64,000 nt of DNA. Origin: Micromonospora sp. C95 (GTDB lineage: Bacteria > Actinomycetota > Actinomycetes > Mycobacteriales > Micromonosporaceae). Positions 1 to 9,111 of this stretch are shown piece by piece. Below the pieces are notes generated by a model. That model ran no database searches, was not told where the DNA came from, and was given only the letters and a program-made list of their open reading frames with translations. The stretch covers positions 62,001 through 126,000 of the forward strand of contig NZ_JAGPXT010000013.1 in assembly GCF_018070465.1 (NCBI RefSeq), read 5' to 3'. How positions within the stretch are numbered: position 1 is the stretch's first letter; every line of letters begins with the position of its first letter. Made by a program: the position numbers and the translations under genes.

Positions 1-2056
1 CGGCCCGAAGCCGCGCGATGAACGCGGCCTCCTCGTCCAGCGTACGCAACCGGAACCTGCCCCCCAGTTCGGACATGTGAGCGTGCTCGTAGAGCAGGCG
101 CAGGTAGTTGACGGTCGCACGCCGGTCGTTCTCCTTGCGGACGCGCATCACATACGCGGCCTTGGATCCCGTCAGGTGCACGACGGTGTTGAGCATCCCG
201 CCACTGAGCTCACGCACCGAGTAGTCGTCGGATGGCAGCGCCATCAATGCCTGCCGGACCAGCTCCGACATCGAGTCGCGCACCGGCGCGGCAGGCCGTG
301 GCCCTTCGGTGCGGCGCCGCCGACCCGGCAGGTCGACCGCCGCCGTGGCCACCTCCCTGTGCAAGTCAGCCAGTTGGGCGACGCCGACCCGCTGGGCGGT
401 CCAAGCGTTGTCGCGCAGCTCGAAGAAGCGCTCCCCGCACCGGTGCCGGCGGGCTTCGTCGATGGCGGCCATGAAGAACGTCATGTTCGCCTCGTTGAGG
501 TCCCGGATGACCGCCTCCTCACGGCGCTGCCAGCCCGCCAGGTCGACGTGGCCGCGCAGCTTGCGGTAGAGCCGGGGTAGCAGGTTTGTCCGGTACCGGT
601 ACAGCCACTTGTCGCGGGTGACGGTCTCGCTGTCGTGCGACTGTTCGATGAGCTTCGAAAGCCGGCCCAGGTCGCGGTCGGCGAAGTCGTACGCGTCGTA
701 CGGGGAGGTGGCGTCGAAGCCCTCGTGGAGCAGTCCGTCGCGCTTCATCTCGTCGGCGATCTCGGTACCGGGGAAGACGTCCAGGGCGTGCGTGAAGTTG
801 CTCTCCAGATACATCTCCTGGATCTCGTGCAGGAACGTCGCCGACGCCTCCAGATCCGCGAAGCTGCAGTACGGCTCGTACATGATGAAGCCGCACTGCA
901 GCGCGATCCCGAGCGCACGCATCTCGTCCACGATCTGCTTGTGCTGGTGGACCGTGGTGCGCTTCTTGAACCTGTCGAGCTGCTCCTCGCTGCCCGCCTC
1001 GAGCCCGACGAACGCCGACACCAGGCCACTCTCCGCCAGGCGGGGCAGCAGTGACGGGTCGCGCAGGAAGGTGTCGGAGCGGAACCGCACCCGGTAGGTG
1101 AGGTCGAGACCGCGGGCGAGCAGGTCGTCGGCGATCTCGCGGGCGCGACGTTGGGAGGACGGGGCGCCGGTCACGAAGTTGTCGTCCGACATCCAGAAGT
1201 GATCGATGCCCAGCCGACGGTTCAGCATCTCCATCTCGTCGACGGTCTGCTTGGCCGTGCGCGCGTACCACATCCGGTCGTAGCGCATGGCGTCGATGCA
1301 GAACGTGCAGTCGTAGTTGCATCCCCGGCTCGTTGTTATCCGGCATTCGGTGATCGGCGCGCGCAGCAACATCCACATGAGGTCGTCGCGGGCCGGTACG
1401 GGCAGGTCGTGCACGCCCTTGGGCATCGCCCGATACATGTCCATGATCCCCCGGTCGAGCGTGCGAGACCGGGTCACCATCTCAGGGATCGAACAGGGAA
1501 AGACGCCCCGGGTGAGGGCGTGCCCGAGCAGCACCATCGCGCGCTCGCCGTCCTTCATCCCGATGAAGTCCAGGACCGGGAACTTGTCCATGAGTTCGCG
1601 GTGGCACAGAATCGCGTGCGGGCCGCCGAGTCCGAGTACGCAGTGCGGTCGCTCCGCCCGGATGATCTCGCAGACGCGCAGGCTCTGCAGCAACGTCATG
1701 GAAGTGACACAGAGGCCCACGACGTCAGGGTGGGTGGCCAGAATCTCCTTCGCGATGTCTTCGGCCGAGTAGCTGTCCCGGGGGTCCTCCAAGCCGTCCC
1801 AGGCGTTGAAGAAGGTCGACAACTGGTAGTTGAGCTGTGTCGCCGGAAATCCCTGGGAGCGCAGGTAGGCTGCGATTGATCCGAGCCCGAGATGCTCCGC
1901 CCCGGCCATGGAGACGGCGCTGGAACGCAGCGACTCGGTGCGGGGCAGGACGAGCGTGAACCGCGGCGAGTTCCGCAGTCGGACGTGCTGCACACGCGAC
2001 TCCGCAGTCTGCGCCGGATCAGGCTCGAACTCGTTGAGAATGATCAGATTGGCCAC
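1..2056 (-). CDS. B12-binding radical SAM protein with C-terminal APH-like kinase domain (partial, runs off the left edge)
   Basis: I translated this frame directly; it stays open to base 1, giving about 685 residues without a stop. The N-terminal ~150 residues look like a cobalamin-binding domain. They are followed by a radical SAM core with the CX3CX2C motif in TTSRGCNYDCTFC, then an iron-sulfur/HEAT-like tail. Near bases 1-245 the protein changes character: SVRELSGGMLNTVVHL followed by AYVMRVRK resembles the N-lobe of aminoglycoside phosphotransferase/choline kinase folds (Gly-rich loop with Asn, then a beta-strand). The catalytic HxDxxxxN would lie outside the window. Start GTG at 2056 overlaps the upstream radical SAM stop by 13 bases, so the two are probably co-translated. 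Likely chemistry is methylation or rearrangement at an unactivated carbon; the substrate is unknown. The radical SAM call is firm; the kinase fusion is inferred from one lobe. Confidence 0.8.
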   Translation of the reverse strand, partial: MANLIILNEFEPDPAQTAESRVQHVRLRNSPRFTLVLPRTESLRSSAVSMAGAEHLGLGSIAAYLRSQGFPATQLNYQLSTFFNAWDGLEDPRDSYSAEDIAKEILATHPDVVGLCVTSMTLLQSLRVCEIIRAERPHCVLGLGGPHAILCHRELMDKFPVLDFIGMKDGERAMVLLGHALTRGVFPCSIPEMVTRSRTLDRGIMDMYRAMPKGVHDLPVPARDDLMWMLLRAPITECRITTSRGCNYDCTFCIDAMRYDRMWYARTAKQTVDEMEMLNRRLGIDHFWMSDDNFVTGAPSSQRRAREIADDLLARGLDLTYRVRFRSDTFLRDPSLLPRLAESGLVSAFVGLEAGSEEQLDRFKKRTTVHQHKQIVDEMRALGIALQCGFIMYEPYCSFADLEASATFLHEIQEMYLESNFTHALDVFPGTEIADEMKRDGLLHEGFDATSPYDAYDFADRDLGRLSKLIEQSHDSETVTRDKWLYRYRTNLLPRLYRKLRGHVDLAGWQRREEAVIRDLNEANMTFFMAAIDEARRHRCGERFFELRDNAWTAQRVGVAQLADLHREVATAAVDLPGRRRRTEGPRPAAPVRDSMSELVRQALMALPSDDYSVRELSGGMLNTVVHLTGSKAAYVMRVRKENDRRATVNYLRLLYEHAHMSELGGRFRLRTLDEEAAFIARLRA

Positions 2057-3867
2057 TCGGCATCCTCCCGTTCCATCGTTCCGGAGGGGGGAAGGCCGTT
2101 GATGCGGGCGTGGTTGGCGCTCGCCATCTGGTCGGCCTCTTTCGCGAGTCTCTCGAGTCGCTGCAGATAGGGCCGGCGCTCGGCCCGCATGGATCGAAAG
2201 CAGCTCTCGAGCACCTCCATGTCGAAGGAGTCCTCGGCATTGTCGATCGCGGCATGGATGGTCTTGTGGTGCACCATCGCCATCAGGTCGAACAACTCCT
2301 CGGCCTCCTCGTTGATGGACCGGTACACCGAAGAGACCGCATCGCTGAGGTGGTTGCCCTGGTCGAGCCAGAGCAGGCGGGGCAGGTTGAACGCCCGCAG
2401 TCGCATCAGAGAACGGTCGATCGCCATCAGGGGCGCGCTGTAGAGCGTGTCCATGGCCACCGCCAGTGGCGCGATGCGCGGGTCCTCGTACTCGTACCGG
2501 CGGAAGCCACCCCGGTACGGGTGCTCGAAGTGGCCCAGACCCTTCTTCTGGATCATCCGCCGGTACGGGGTCCCGGGGTAGACGTCCATGCTCTGCGCGA
2601 AGTTGAAGAGGTTGTACGCCTCACCGATCTCCAGCAGGAAGTCGGTGTCCTCCCGCATGTCTGGGAAGGAGGTGAGCGGGTCGTAGAAGATGTATCCGAT
2701 CTGTAGTCCCATGCCGACGCTGCGGATCGCGCTGATGGTGGTGCGCACCTGGTCGGTGGTGCACTGCTTGCCGAAGTACTTGAGCCGGCGCGGGGCGGCG
2801 GATTCGACGCCGATAAGACCCATCGTCACACCTGCGCGGAACATCAACGGGATGAGGTCGTTTCGCCCGTCGAACGCGTCGGCCCGGAAGTACGCTCGCA
2901 TCGTGATTTTGAGCGGGCTCTGCAGCAGCGCGTTGCAGATGCCGCTGGCCCGTTCCTGAGACTGGGGCGAGCGGCTGACGAAGTTGTCGTCGACCAGCCA
3001 GAAGTGGTTGATCCCGAACCGCTCGTGCAGGTCTTCGATCTCGCGCACGACGTCGTCCGGCGGCCGCAGCGTGTGGCGGCGGAAGCCCGCCCGGTCGGAC
3101 GTGGCGCAGAACGTGCAGAAGTCCATGCAGCCGCGGCTGGTGCTCAGCCGCGCCTCGTTCGCGCCGGTCTGCGCGCGGATCTTGGCCAGGTCGTCGCGGG
3201 CAGGATGCGGCAGATCCCAGAGGGCGTACCGGTCGGCGACCTGGGGTGGCGGCGAGGGCGCGGACACGCCCGGCAGACTGATCCGCAGCAAGTCACCCTT
3301 ACGCGCGCCGATTCTCCACCCGCCACTGAGTGAACCGTCCGCGCGCCGGACGAAGAACCCGTCGCAGTCCTCCAGGCTTTCGCCCGCGTGCATCCGCTGG
3401 AGAAACGCTGGCAGGGTGAAATCGCAGTCGCCAACACCGATCGAGTCGATGTACGGCTCCTCCTTCAGCAGTGCCTCGGCTGCCGCTGTCGCCTGGTGCC
3501 CACCAAAGCAGACATGCAGATCGGGGCGGCGTTCCTTGAGGATCGCGGCGAGCCGCAGCGACGTCTCCAGGGTCGGCCCGGTCACGGTGATCCCGCAGAA
3601 GTCCGCGTCCTCGGCGAGGATCTGCCGGGCCATATCCTCCGGGTCCGGCTGGATCTCCAGGAAGCCTTCCTGCCTCATCACCCGCAGGTAGGTCTCCAGA
3701 TCGAAGTTCAGAATCTTCGCGTCGAATCCGGCACGACGCAACGACGCGGCGAGATACGCGACACCGATGTGCTCCGGTCCGGCGACAGAGGTGAATGCGA
3801 CGCCGGCGTGAATGAGCGGCGGAACCACCAGGACCGCCTTCAGGGTATCGCTGACGGACACGGCCAT
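2044..3867 (-). CDS. B12-binding radical SAM protein
   Basis: 607 residues. The N-terminus (VLVVPP, then GPEHIGVAYLAASLRRAGF) is typical of the B12-binding domain of cobalamin-dependent radical SAM enzymes. The radical SAM core carries LSTSRGCMDFCTFC (CX3CX2C for the 4Fe-4S cluster) near residue 245, then the usual LVDDNF strand. Such enzymes commonly methylate unactivated carbon or phosphorus centres, or do radical rearrangements. The C-terminal ~170 residues have no family I can name. The ATG at 3867 follows a G-rich Shine-Dalgarno-like run. The gene overlaps the next radical SAM gene by 13 bases, so the pair is one operon. The proteins resemble each other in layout (SRGC motif, DDNFV, DVFPGT or DVYPGT), suggesting an old duplication. 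Confidence 0.88.
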   Translation of the reverse strand: MAVSVSDTLKAVLVVPPLIHAGVAFTSVAGPEHIGVAYLAASLRRAGFDAKILNFDLETYLRVMRQEGFLEIQPDPEDMARQILAEDADFCGITVTGPTLETSLRLAAILKERRPDLHVCFGGHQATAAAEALLKEEPYIDSIGVGDCDFTLPAFLQRMHAGESLEDCDGFFVRRADGSLSGGWRIGARKGDLLRISLPGVSAPSPPPQVADRYALWDLPHPARDDLAKIRAQTGANEARLSTSRGCMDFCTFCATSDRAGFRRHTLRPPDDVVREIEDLHERFGINHFWLVDDNFVSRSPQSQERASGICNALLQSPLKITMRAYFRADAFDGRNDLIPLMFRAGVTMGLIGVESAAPRRLKYFGKQCTTDQVRTTISAIRSVGMGLQIGYIFYDPLTSFPDMREDTDFLLEIGEAYNLFNFAQSMDVYPGTPYRRMIQKKGLGHFEHPYRGGFRRYEYEDPRIAPLAVAMDTLYSAPLMAIDRSLMRLRAFNLPRLLWLDQGNHLSDAVSSVYRSINEEAEELFDLMAMVHHKTIHAAIDNAEDSFDMEVLESCFRSMRAERRPYLQRLERLAKEADQMASANHARINGLPPSGTMEREDAEWPI

Positions 3868-4301
3868 AGAGCCCCCCGCACTCGAATGAACTGATGTTGG
3901 GCATCCGATGGGAATAGCGTCAGACGGTGATCATTGGAATCCGGCAGCACGGAAAGCGCCCACCACGCTCACCACTAAACGTGCCCCGCGGTCGTCGACA
4001 ATGAGATCATGTGCGTCAATGGACTGCGCCGAGAGTACGCAACCGGCAGTCGGGGTGTCAATGATCACATTAGATCCAGCCGCTAGGCGACGACAGCGCG
4101 TCGTGGCGGGATTGGGTCTGTCAAACGAGCGGCCCTGTTCACATTCGGTGGTGACGGAGGGATGCTGCTACCCGAGGAGGATGCGGTGGCGGAGCAGGGT
4201 GAAGCCTGCTCGTCCGTGCCTTTGACGTGCGATCCGATGGAACCTCGACCCGCTGGGCGTCGCCGGGGGACGTCCGAACACCGGCCCAGCCTGCCGTTTT
4301 G
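3868..4301. other. Intergenic region upstream of the radical SAM pair
   Basis: 434 bases between the radical SAM start and the phosphatase stop. It is less GC-rich near 3900-4070 than its surroundings. I see no convincing gene; short frames here lack a ribosome binding site and family resemblance. It contains the minus-strand promoter candidate listed separately. Confidence 0.6.
4032..4061 (-). promoter_or_regulatory. Candidate sigma70-type promoter for the radical SAM operon
   Basis: On the minus strand TTGACA (4061-4056) is followed after 18 bases by TACTCT (4037-4032). It lies about 165 bases upstream of the radical SAM start at 3867. The -35 is perfect and the -10 is a fair actinomycete match. 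Sequence-only prediction. Confidence 0.4.
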
Positions 4302-6353
4302 CTACGTCCCGATCGGCTGGCCGTCCGGCCGCCATACCGCCACGACTCCGGGTTTGGGCAGGTCACCGGCGGGCCACCGGGATGCCGGGCTGTCTGCGGT
4401 GGAGCCGCTCATCTCGCCGGGGTGCTGGACCGCGACGATGACCGTGCGGCGGTCTTCGGTGATGACCGGCCCGCACACTTCGGCTCCGATGGGCGCGCTC
4501 AGGAACTGCCGCACGTAGCCTGCTTCGGCGCCCGAGACCGGGGTGACGAACAGCCCGTCGTTGCCGCCCAGCGCGTACTCGCTATCAGTAGCAAGCCACA
4601 GATTCCCGGCAGCGTCGAGCGCAAGGTTGTCCGGGGATGACATGGGAGACACGGCGGTCTTGTCGTACCCGCCGTAGTAGGTGCTCGGATCGGCTGGATC
4701 ACCACAGATGATCGGCAGCGACCAGGAGAAGGCGGTGGCCGCGAGGTCCCGCCCGTCTTCGACGATTTCGAGGATGTGACCATGGCGGTTCACGGCACGC
4801 GGATTCGCCGCGTCCGGCAGCGGATTGTCGGCCGCGCCCCGGTAGGAGTTGTTTGTCAGGGCGCAGTAGACCCGCCCGGTGGCGGCGTCAGGCTCGATGT
4901 CCTCAGGCCGGTCCATCTTGGTGGCGCCGACCCGATCTGCTGCCAGCCGGGTGTTCACCAGCACCTCTGTGACCGTCATGCCGGCAACGAGGGACCTGCC
5001 GTTGCGGGCGAGCGGGATCCACCGGCCACGGGCCCGGGGCGCGGCGCCGGTGGCCGCACCGCCCTGGTCGAGCCCGGCAGCGGTCGGAGGAGCGAACGCC
5101 GCGACATAGAGGGTGCCGGACTCCAGCAGCGTGAGGTTCTGTCGCCGGGCAGCGGCGTTGCCCCTGCGGTCGACCCGCCCGCTGGAGACGAACTTGTAGA
5201 TGTATTCGAAGCGTTCGTCGTCGCCGCTGTAGACGACCGCATGCCCGTGCCGGCTGACGGCCGTGGCGGCTCCCTCGTGCTTGAACCGGCCGAGGGCGGT
5301 GTGCTTGCGCGGAGTGGAGCGCGGGTCGTACGGATCCACCTCCACGATCCAACCGAACCGGTTGGCCTCGTTGGGATGCTTGGCGAGATCGAACCTTTCG
5401 TCGGCGATCTCAGCGCTCGGCCAGCCACGGTTCTCGACGTCGAACCCGTACCGGCGAAGCGCCGTCCTCATCGCCTCCGGGGCGGCGTTGGCGCCCACGA
5501 ACGCGCCGTTGAAGTTTTCCTCTCCGGAGAGCACAGTGTCCCACGGCGTCACGCCGCCGGCGCAGTTGGCCATCGTGCCCTGGACGTGTCGGCCGGCGGG
5601 GTCGGCCGCGGTGCGTAGCAGGTCCGACCCGGCGGCGGGTCCGGTCAACCGGAACCGGGTGTTCATCGCCGTGATCCGCCGGTTGTACGTGCGTGGGCCG
5701 ACGCGGACCAACTGCCACTGGCCACTCGATCCGACCCGTTCGACCTCGACCACGAACATGCCGACCGCGGCGAGCATAACCAGCACCTGTTCCGCGGTCG
5801 GCATCGCCGTCAGGCCGGGGAACATCAGCTCGGGATTCGGGTACTCGTGGTTGCCGACCAGCAGCGCACGGCGGCCGTCGTCGCCTAGTGGCAGCAGGGC
5901 CAGGAAGTCGTTGTTGTAGCCGAACTGCCGTTCCTGAGCGTCGCGGGTCTGCCGGTGTGGATCCCACGCCGGCGCGTCGGGTAGGACGGGATCGCCCCAG
6001 GCGATCACGACAGCGTGCTGGTACCCGGGCGGGACGACGACGGCATCCCGAGTGTTGGTTGGTACCGGTTCGAACGTCAGACGACCGGGTGCCTCGGGGG
6101 CGGGACCAGAGCTGGAGTCGGCCGAGGCGGACAGGGTCAGGCCGACCAGGCCAGACTGGAGCACCAGTGCGCCGGCCATCAGTGCGTTTCGCCGGGAGAT
6201 GTTCTGCCGGAGCAGATCCCCGAAGTATGGATTGGTCGAGGTGTTCGGAGCGGGGTGAGCGCAGGCACTGCCGCAGCGATACTGGCAGGTGACCGGATCA
6301 CGGCCAACCCGTCGGATGGGTAGACGGAAAAGGGGCCGCCGATCCTGCGACAC
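4302..6353 (-). CDS. PhoX-family (DUF839) alkaline phosphatase, Tat-exported
   Basis: 683 residues from a GTG at 6353, chosen because GGGGGAGG lies 6-7 bases upstream; in-frame ATGs further upstream lack this. Family hallmarks are the early TCQYRCGSACAHPAPNTS segment, a twin-arginine signal (ISRRNALMAGALVL) and a PhoX body with many acidic metal-site residues (VLSGEENFNG, MDRPEDIEPD, MSSPDNLALD). PhoX enzymes are Ca/Fe-dependent phosphomonoesterases secreted by the Tat route. Between radical SAM genes and an adenylating enzyme it may serve the pathway rather than phosphate nutrition, for example by removing a protective phosphate after export, much as StrK is proposed to do for streptomycin. 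That role is inference; ordinary phosphate scavenging is the alternative. Confidence 0.85.
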   Translation of the reverse strand: MSQDRRPLFRLPIRRVGRDPVTCQYRCGSACAHPAPNTSTNPYFGDLLRQNISRRNALMAGALVLQSGLVGLTLSASADSSSGPAPEAPGRLTFEPVPTNTRDAVVVPPGYQHAVVIAWGDPVLPDAPAWDPHRQTRDAQERQFGYNNDFLALLPLGDDGRRALLVGNHEYPNPELMFPGLTAMPTAEQVLVMLAAVGMFVVEVERVGSSGQWQLVRVGPRTYNRRITAMNTRFRLTGPAAGSDLLRTAADPAGRHVQGTMANCAGGVTPWDTVLSGEENFNGAFVGANAAPEAMRTALRRYGFDVENRGWPSAEIADERFDLAKHPNEANRFGWIVEVDPYDPRSTPRKHTALGRFKHEGAATAVSRHGHAVVYSGDDERFEYIYKFVSSGRVDRRGNAAARRQNLTLLESGTLYVAAFAPPTAAGLDQGGAATGAAPRARGRWIPLARNGRSLVAGMTVTEVLVNTRLAADRVGATKMDRPEDIEPDAATGRVYCALTNNSYRGAADNPLPDAANPRAVNRHGHILEIVEDGRDLAATAFSWSLPIICGDPADPSTYYGGYDKTAVSPMSSPDNLALDAAGNLWLATDSEYALGGNDGLFVTPVSGAEAGYVRQFLSAPIGAEVCGPVITEDRRTVIVAVQHPGEMSGSTADSPASRWPAGDLPKPGVVAVWRPDGQPIGT

Positions 6354-6865
6354 CGAATGCCTCCCCCGTTGAACCATGGCGCAGACCCGCATGATGCAAT
6401 CACATGAATTGATCTCGAGCAAGGTGGGCGATGCAGGATGCGGCGTCGACGATGGTGGTCTGGTCGACCCGACGCCGGCGCACCGGGGCCAACGCTAGCG
6501 GCGGGCCGAGGGGCGTCGATGACCCGCTGCGCGGCGGAGTGCTACACCCCGGACAACGGGCCGCTCTGCCGCATCGTCAGGTTCGTGCGCCTGTAGGCGG
6601 CCACCAGTAACACCCGGGCGGAGAGGTCGAGTGACCACTGTGGGCCCGGCCGGCCGGGTTGCGAACCAGCCGTCTTCCTTCGGGAAACAACCGGTGGCGA
6701 CGCCGCACCGGACGGGTCGCGTGCCGACCGGCCCTCAATTACTATTGCGGCACGCGATCGTTGTAGCGGCTTCGGCGGCTCGCAGGGCCGATGTGACCGC
6801 TTTCTTCCTCGCGAGCAGAACCACTTCGTCACGGGGCTAGGTCATCGAAGTGGAGGGGGAAGGCC
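6354..6865. other. Divergent intergenic region
   Basis: About 510 bases between the leftward phosphatase and the rightward AMP-ligase operon. Promoters for both are expected here, but I could not assign -35/-10 pairs with confidence. No gene is supported: the open frames lack ribosome binding sites and recognisable motifs. Confidence 0.5.
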
Positions 6866-8080
6866 GTGCTGGATCTGATGCACCCTTGCGCGCGGGTGAT
6901 CGACGCGGTGACCGGCGAGTCCCTGACCGAGGATCTGATCTCAGCGGCGGCGGACGCCCTGATCGGTGAGAGCGTCCTGATCTTGCCGGTGGAACCGACC
7001 ATCGCATCGGTCGCCCGTTATCTGGCCGGGCTGCGGCTGGGCAAGCCGGTGCTCCTGCTTGATCCGGCCGGCAGTCACAACGAGTTCGCTCCGCGGTTCC
7101 GTACCGACGACGTACATCCCGAGTTGGCGCTGCTGCTGGCCACCAGCGGCTCGACCGGCAATCCCAAGCTCGTCCGGCTCTCCCGGTCAGCGTGTCTGGC
7201 CAACGCCGAGCAGATCGCCGGGGCGTTGGACATCGGCGAGGACGCCGTCGCGATTACCACGCTGCCGCTGTTCTATTCGTACGGGCTGTCGGTGCTGCAC
7301 TCGCATCTGATCAGCGGCGCCACGGTGGTGCTGGAACGCAGCGGGCTAATGCAGCGCACGTTCTGGAACGCGGTGGTCGAGCACCGCGTCACGTCGCTGG
7401 CGTTGGTCCCTTCGCAGTACGAGATGCTGAGACGGCTGCGCTTCGACCCATCCGGCTATCCGGCGCTGCGGACGCTCTACCAGGCCGGCGGCCGCCTACG
7501 GCCCGATCTGGTGACCGACTTCGCCGACCGGATGGCGACGGTCGACGGCGCGCTCCACGTGATGTACGGCCAGACCGAGGCCGGCCCCCGGATGGCCACC
7601 CTGCCGCCGCATCGGATCGCCGACAAGCCCGGCTCGGTCGGGCGGGCCTTGGCGGGCGGCGAGTTCACGGTCGCCGACGGCGAGGTGGTCTACCGCGGGC
7701 CCAACGTCATGATGGGGTACGCCGAGAGCGCCGCGGACCTGGCCCGGGGCGACGAACTACGCGGCGTGCTGCACACCGGCGACCTGGGCTGGCTCGACGA
7801 CGAGGGCTACCTGTTCCTGACCGGCCGGCTCAAGCGGATGGCGAAGGTGTTCGGCGTCCGGATCAACCTCGAGGACGTCGAGCGGAACTTCCCCGTCACC
7901 GCGATGGCGGGCGACGACAAGCTGGTGGTTTTCGCCGAGAGTGCGGACTCCGCGCTGCGATATGAGATCGCCGACTGGCTCGGCACGCACCCTACCGGGG
8001 TGGTCCTGCGCGGCGTCGAGGCGCTGCCGCTGTTGCCCAACGGGAAGGTCGACTATCGCGCCCTGGAGGCGATGCTGTGA
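6866..8080 (+). CDS. Compact adenylate-forming enzyme (acyl/aminoacyl-AMP ligase)
   Basis: 404 residues, about 100 shorter than a usual ANL enzyme: the N-terminal subdomain is cut down. Core motifs are present: ATSGSTGNPK (P-loop), YGQTEAGPRM (A5), TGDLGWLDDEGYLFLTGR (A7/A8) and LPNGKVDY with the catalytic A10 lysine near the C-terminus. It should activate a carboxylic acid as an acyl-AMP and load it on a thiol, perhaps one of the cluster carrier proteins. GTG start at 6866 with GGAGGGGGAAGG just upstream. The stop overlaps the next gene start (GTGA), so it is coupled to LuxE and LuxC. It is a paralogue of the ligase at 26641-28110 (shared SYGLSVLHSHL and MYGQTEA segments). Substrate cannot be read from sequence. 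Confidence 0.85.
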   Translation: MLDLMHPCARVIDAVTGESLTEDLISAAADALIGESVLILPVEPTIASVARYLAGLRLGKPVLLLDPAGSHNEFAPRFRTDDVHPELALLLATSGSTGNPKLVRLSRSACLANAEQIAGALDIGEDAVAITTLPLFYSYGLSVLHSHLISGATVVLERSGLMQRTFWNAVVEHRVTSLALVPSQYEMLRRLRFDPSGYPALRTLYQAGGRLRPDLVTDFADRMATVDGALHVMYGQTEAGPRMATLPPHRIADKPGSVGRALAGGEFTVADGEVVYRGPNVMMGYAESAADLARGDELRGVLHTGDLGWLDDEGYLFLTGRLKRMAKVFGVRINLEDVERNFPVTAMAGDDKLVVFAESADSALRYEIADWLGTHPTGVVLRGVEALPLLPNGKVDYRALEAML

Positions 8081-9111
8081 GCGTTTTCACCCTCGACCAG
8101 GCTGCGAAGGAAAAGGTGCTCCTCGCCGAGCTGTCCGCTCTCGTCGAGCACCACCGTACGCGGTGCGAGCCTTACGCCCGGATCCTGACAGCCCTGGGGT
8201 ACGCCGGCGCCGGCTCGGTGGCCGAGTTGCCGTGGTTGCCGGTGCGGTTGTTCAAGAACCTGACTCTCAAGAGCGTGCCGGACGACGAGGTGTTCAAAAC
8301 ACTGACCTCCAGCGGTACGACAGGGGGGGTTAGCCGGATCTACCTGGACAAGGGCGCTGCTGCCGCGCAGACCCGGCATCTTGCCGCGACCGTACAGTCG
8401 GTGCTGGGCCCTCGGCGGTTGCCGATGCTACTGGTCGATTCGAAGGCACTGCTCAGGGATCGCCGCACATTCAGCGCTCGTGGTGCGGGAGTGCTGGGCA
8501 TGGCCACCTTCGGCCGTGATCACGCGTGGGCCCTCGACGATGACGGCAACGTCGCTCTCGACGTGATCTGCGGGTTCCTGGCCGCGCACGGCGACGAGCC
8601 GTTTCTCATCTTCGGTTTCACCTACCTGGTGTGGCTACATCTCTACCGCGTCGCGCGGGAGCATGGGCTGAACCTGAGCAACGGGTTGCTCATCCACTCC
8701 GGCGGCTGGAAGAAGCTTGTCGACCAAGCCGTTTCGCCGGCGCAGTTCCGGGCCGCGCTGGCCGAGGTCGGGCTGGCGCGCACCTTCAACTTCTACGGCA
8801 TGGTCGAGCAGATCGGCACCATCTTCCTGGAGGGGCCTTCCGGTGGCTCGCTGTACTGCCCGGACTTCGCCGACGTGGTGGTCCGCGATCCGCAGACCTG
8901 GGCCGAGCTGCCACCGGGTGAGCCCGGGCTGCTGGAGGTGGTCAGCACGCTGCCCACCTCCTACCCGGGTCACGTGCTGCTGACCGAGGACCTGGGCGTG
9001 GTACACGGCATCGACGACGGCGCTTGGCCGGGCAAGCGGTTCTCGGTCCTGGGTCGGTTGCCGCGCGCCGAGGCCCGCGGTTGCAGCGATACCTACCAGG
9101 AAGCAGCATGA
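8077..9111 (+). CDS. LuxE-like acyl-protein synthetase
   Basis: 344 residues of the LuxE family. Visible signatures are LTSSGTTGG near residue 80 (ATP-binding loop) and NFYGMVEQIGTIFLEGP near residue 250. In luminous bacteria LuxE activates a fatty acid as acyl-AMP and transfers it to LuxC for reduction to aldehyde. No luciferase genes are nearby, so here the pair probably makes a biosynthetic aldehyde. GTG start overlaps the previous stop (GTGA), and the stop overlaps the LuxC ATG (ATGA), so ligase, LuxE and LuxC should be made together. Confidence 0.88.
   Translation: MSVFTLDQAAKEKVLLAELSALVEHHRTRCEPYARILTALGYAGAGSVAELPWLPVRLFKNLTLKSVPDDEVFKTLTSSGTTGGVSRIYLDKGAAAAQTRHLAATVQSVLGPRRLPMLLVDSKALLRDRRTFSARGAGVLGMATFGRDHAWALDDDGNVALDVICGFLAAHGDEPFLIFGFTYLVWLHLYRVAREHGLNLSNGLLIHSGGWKKLVDQAVSPAQFRAALAEVGLARTFNFYGMVEQIGTIFLEGPSGGSLYCPDFADVVVRDPQTWAELPPGEPGLLEVVSTLPTSYPGHVLLTEDLGVVHGIDDGAWPGKRFSVLGRLPRAEARGCSDTYQEAA

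Noticed and set aside
519..1376. 285-codon minus-strand open frame
   Set aside because: It is out of frame with the radical SAM protein that fills 1-2056; its product is Arg/Pro-rich with no motif, a GC-bias shadow.
3908..4225. 105-codon frame upstream of the radical SAM genes
   Set aside because: No ribosome site or family; overlaps the probable promoter.
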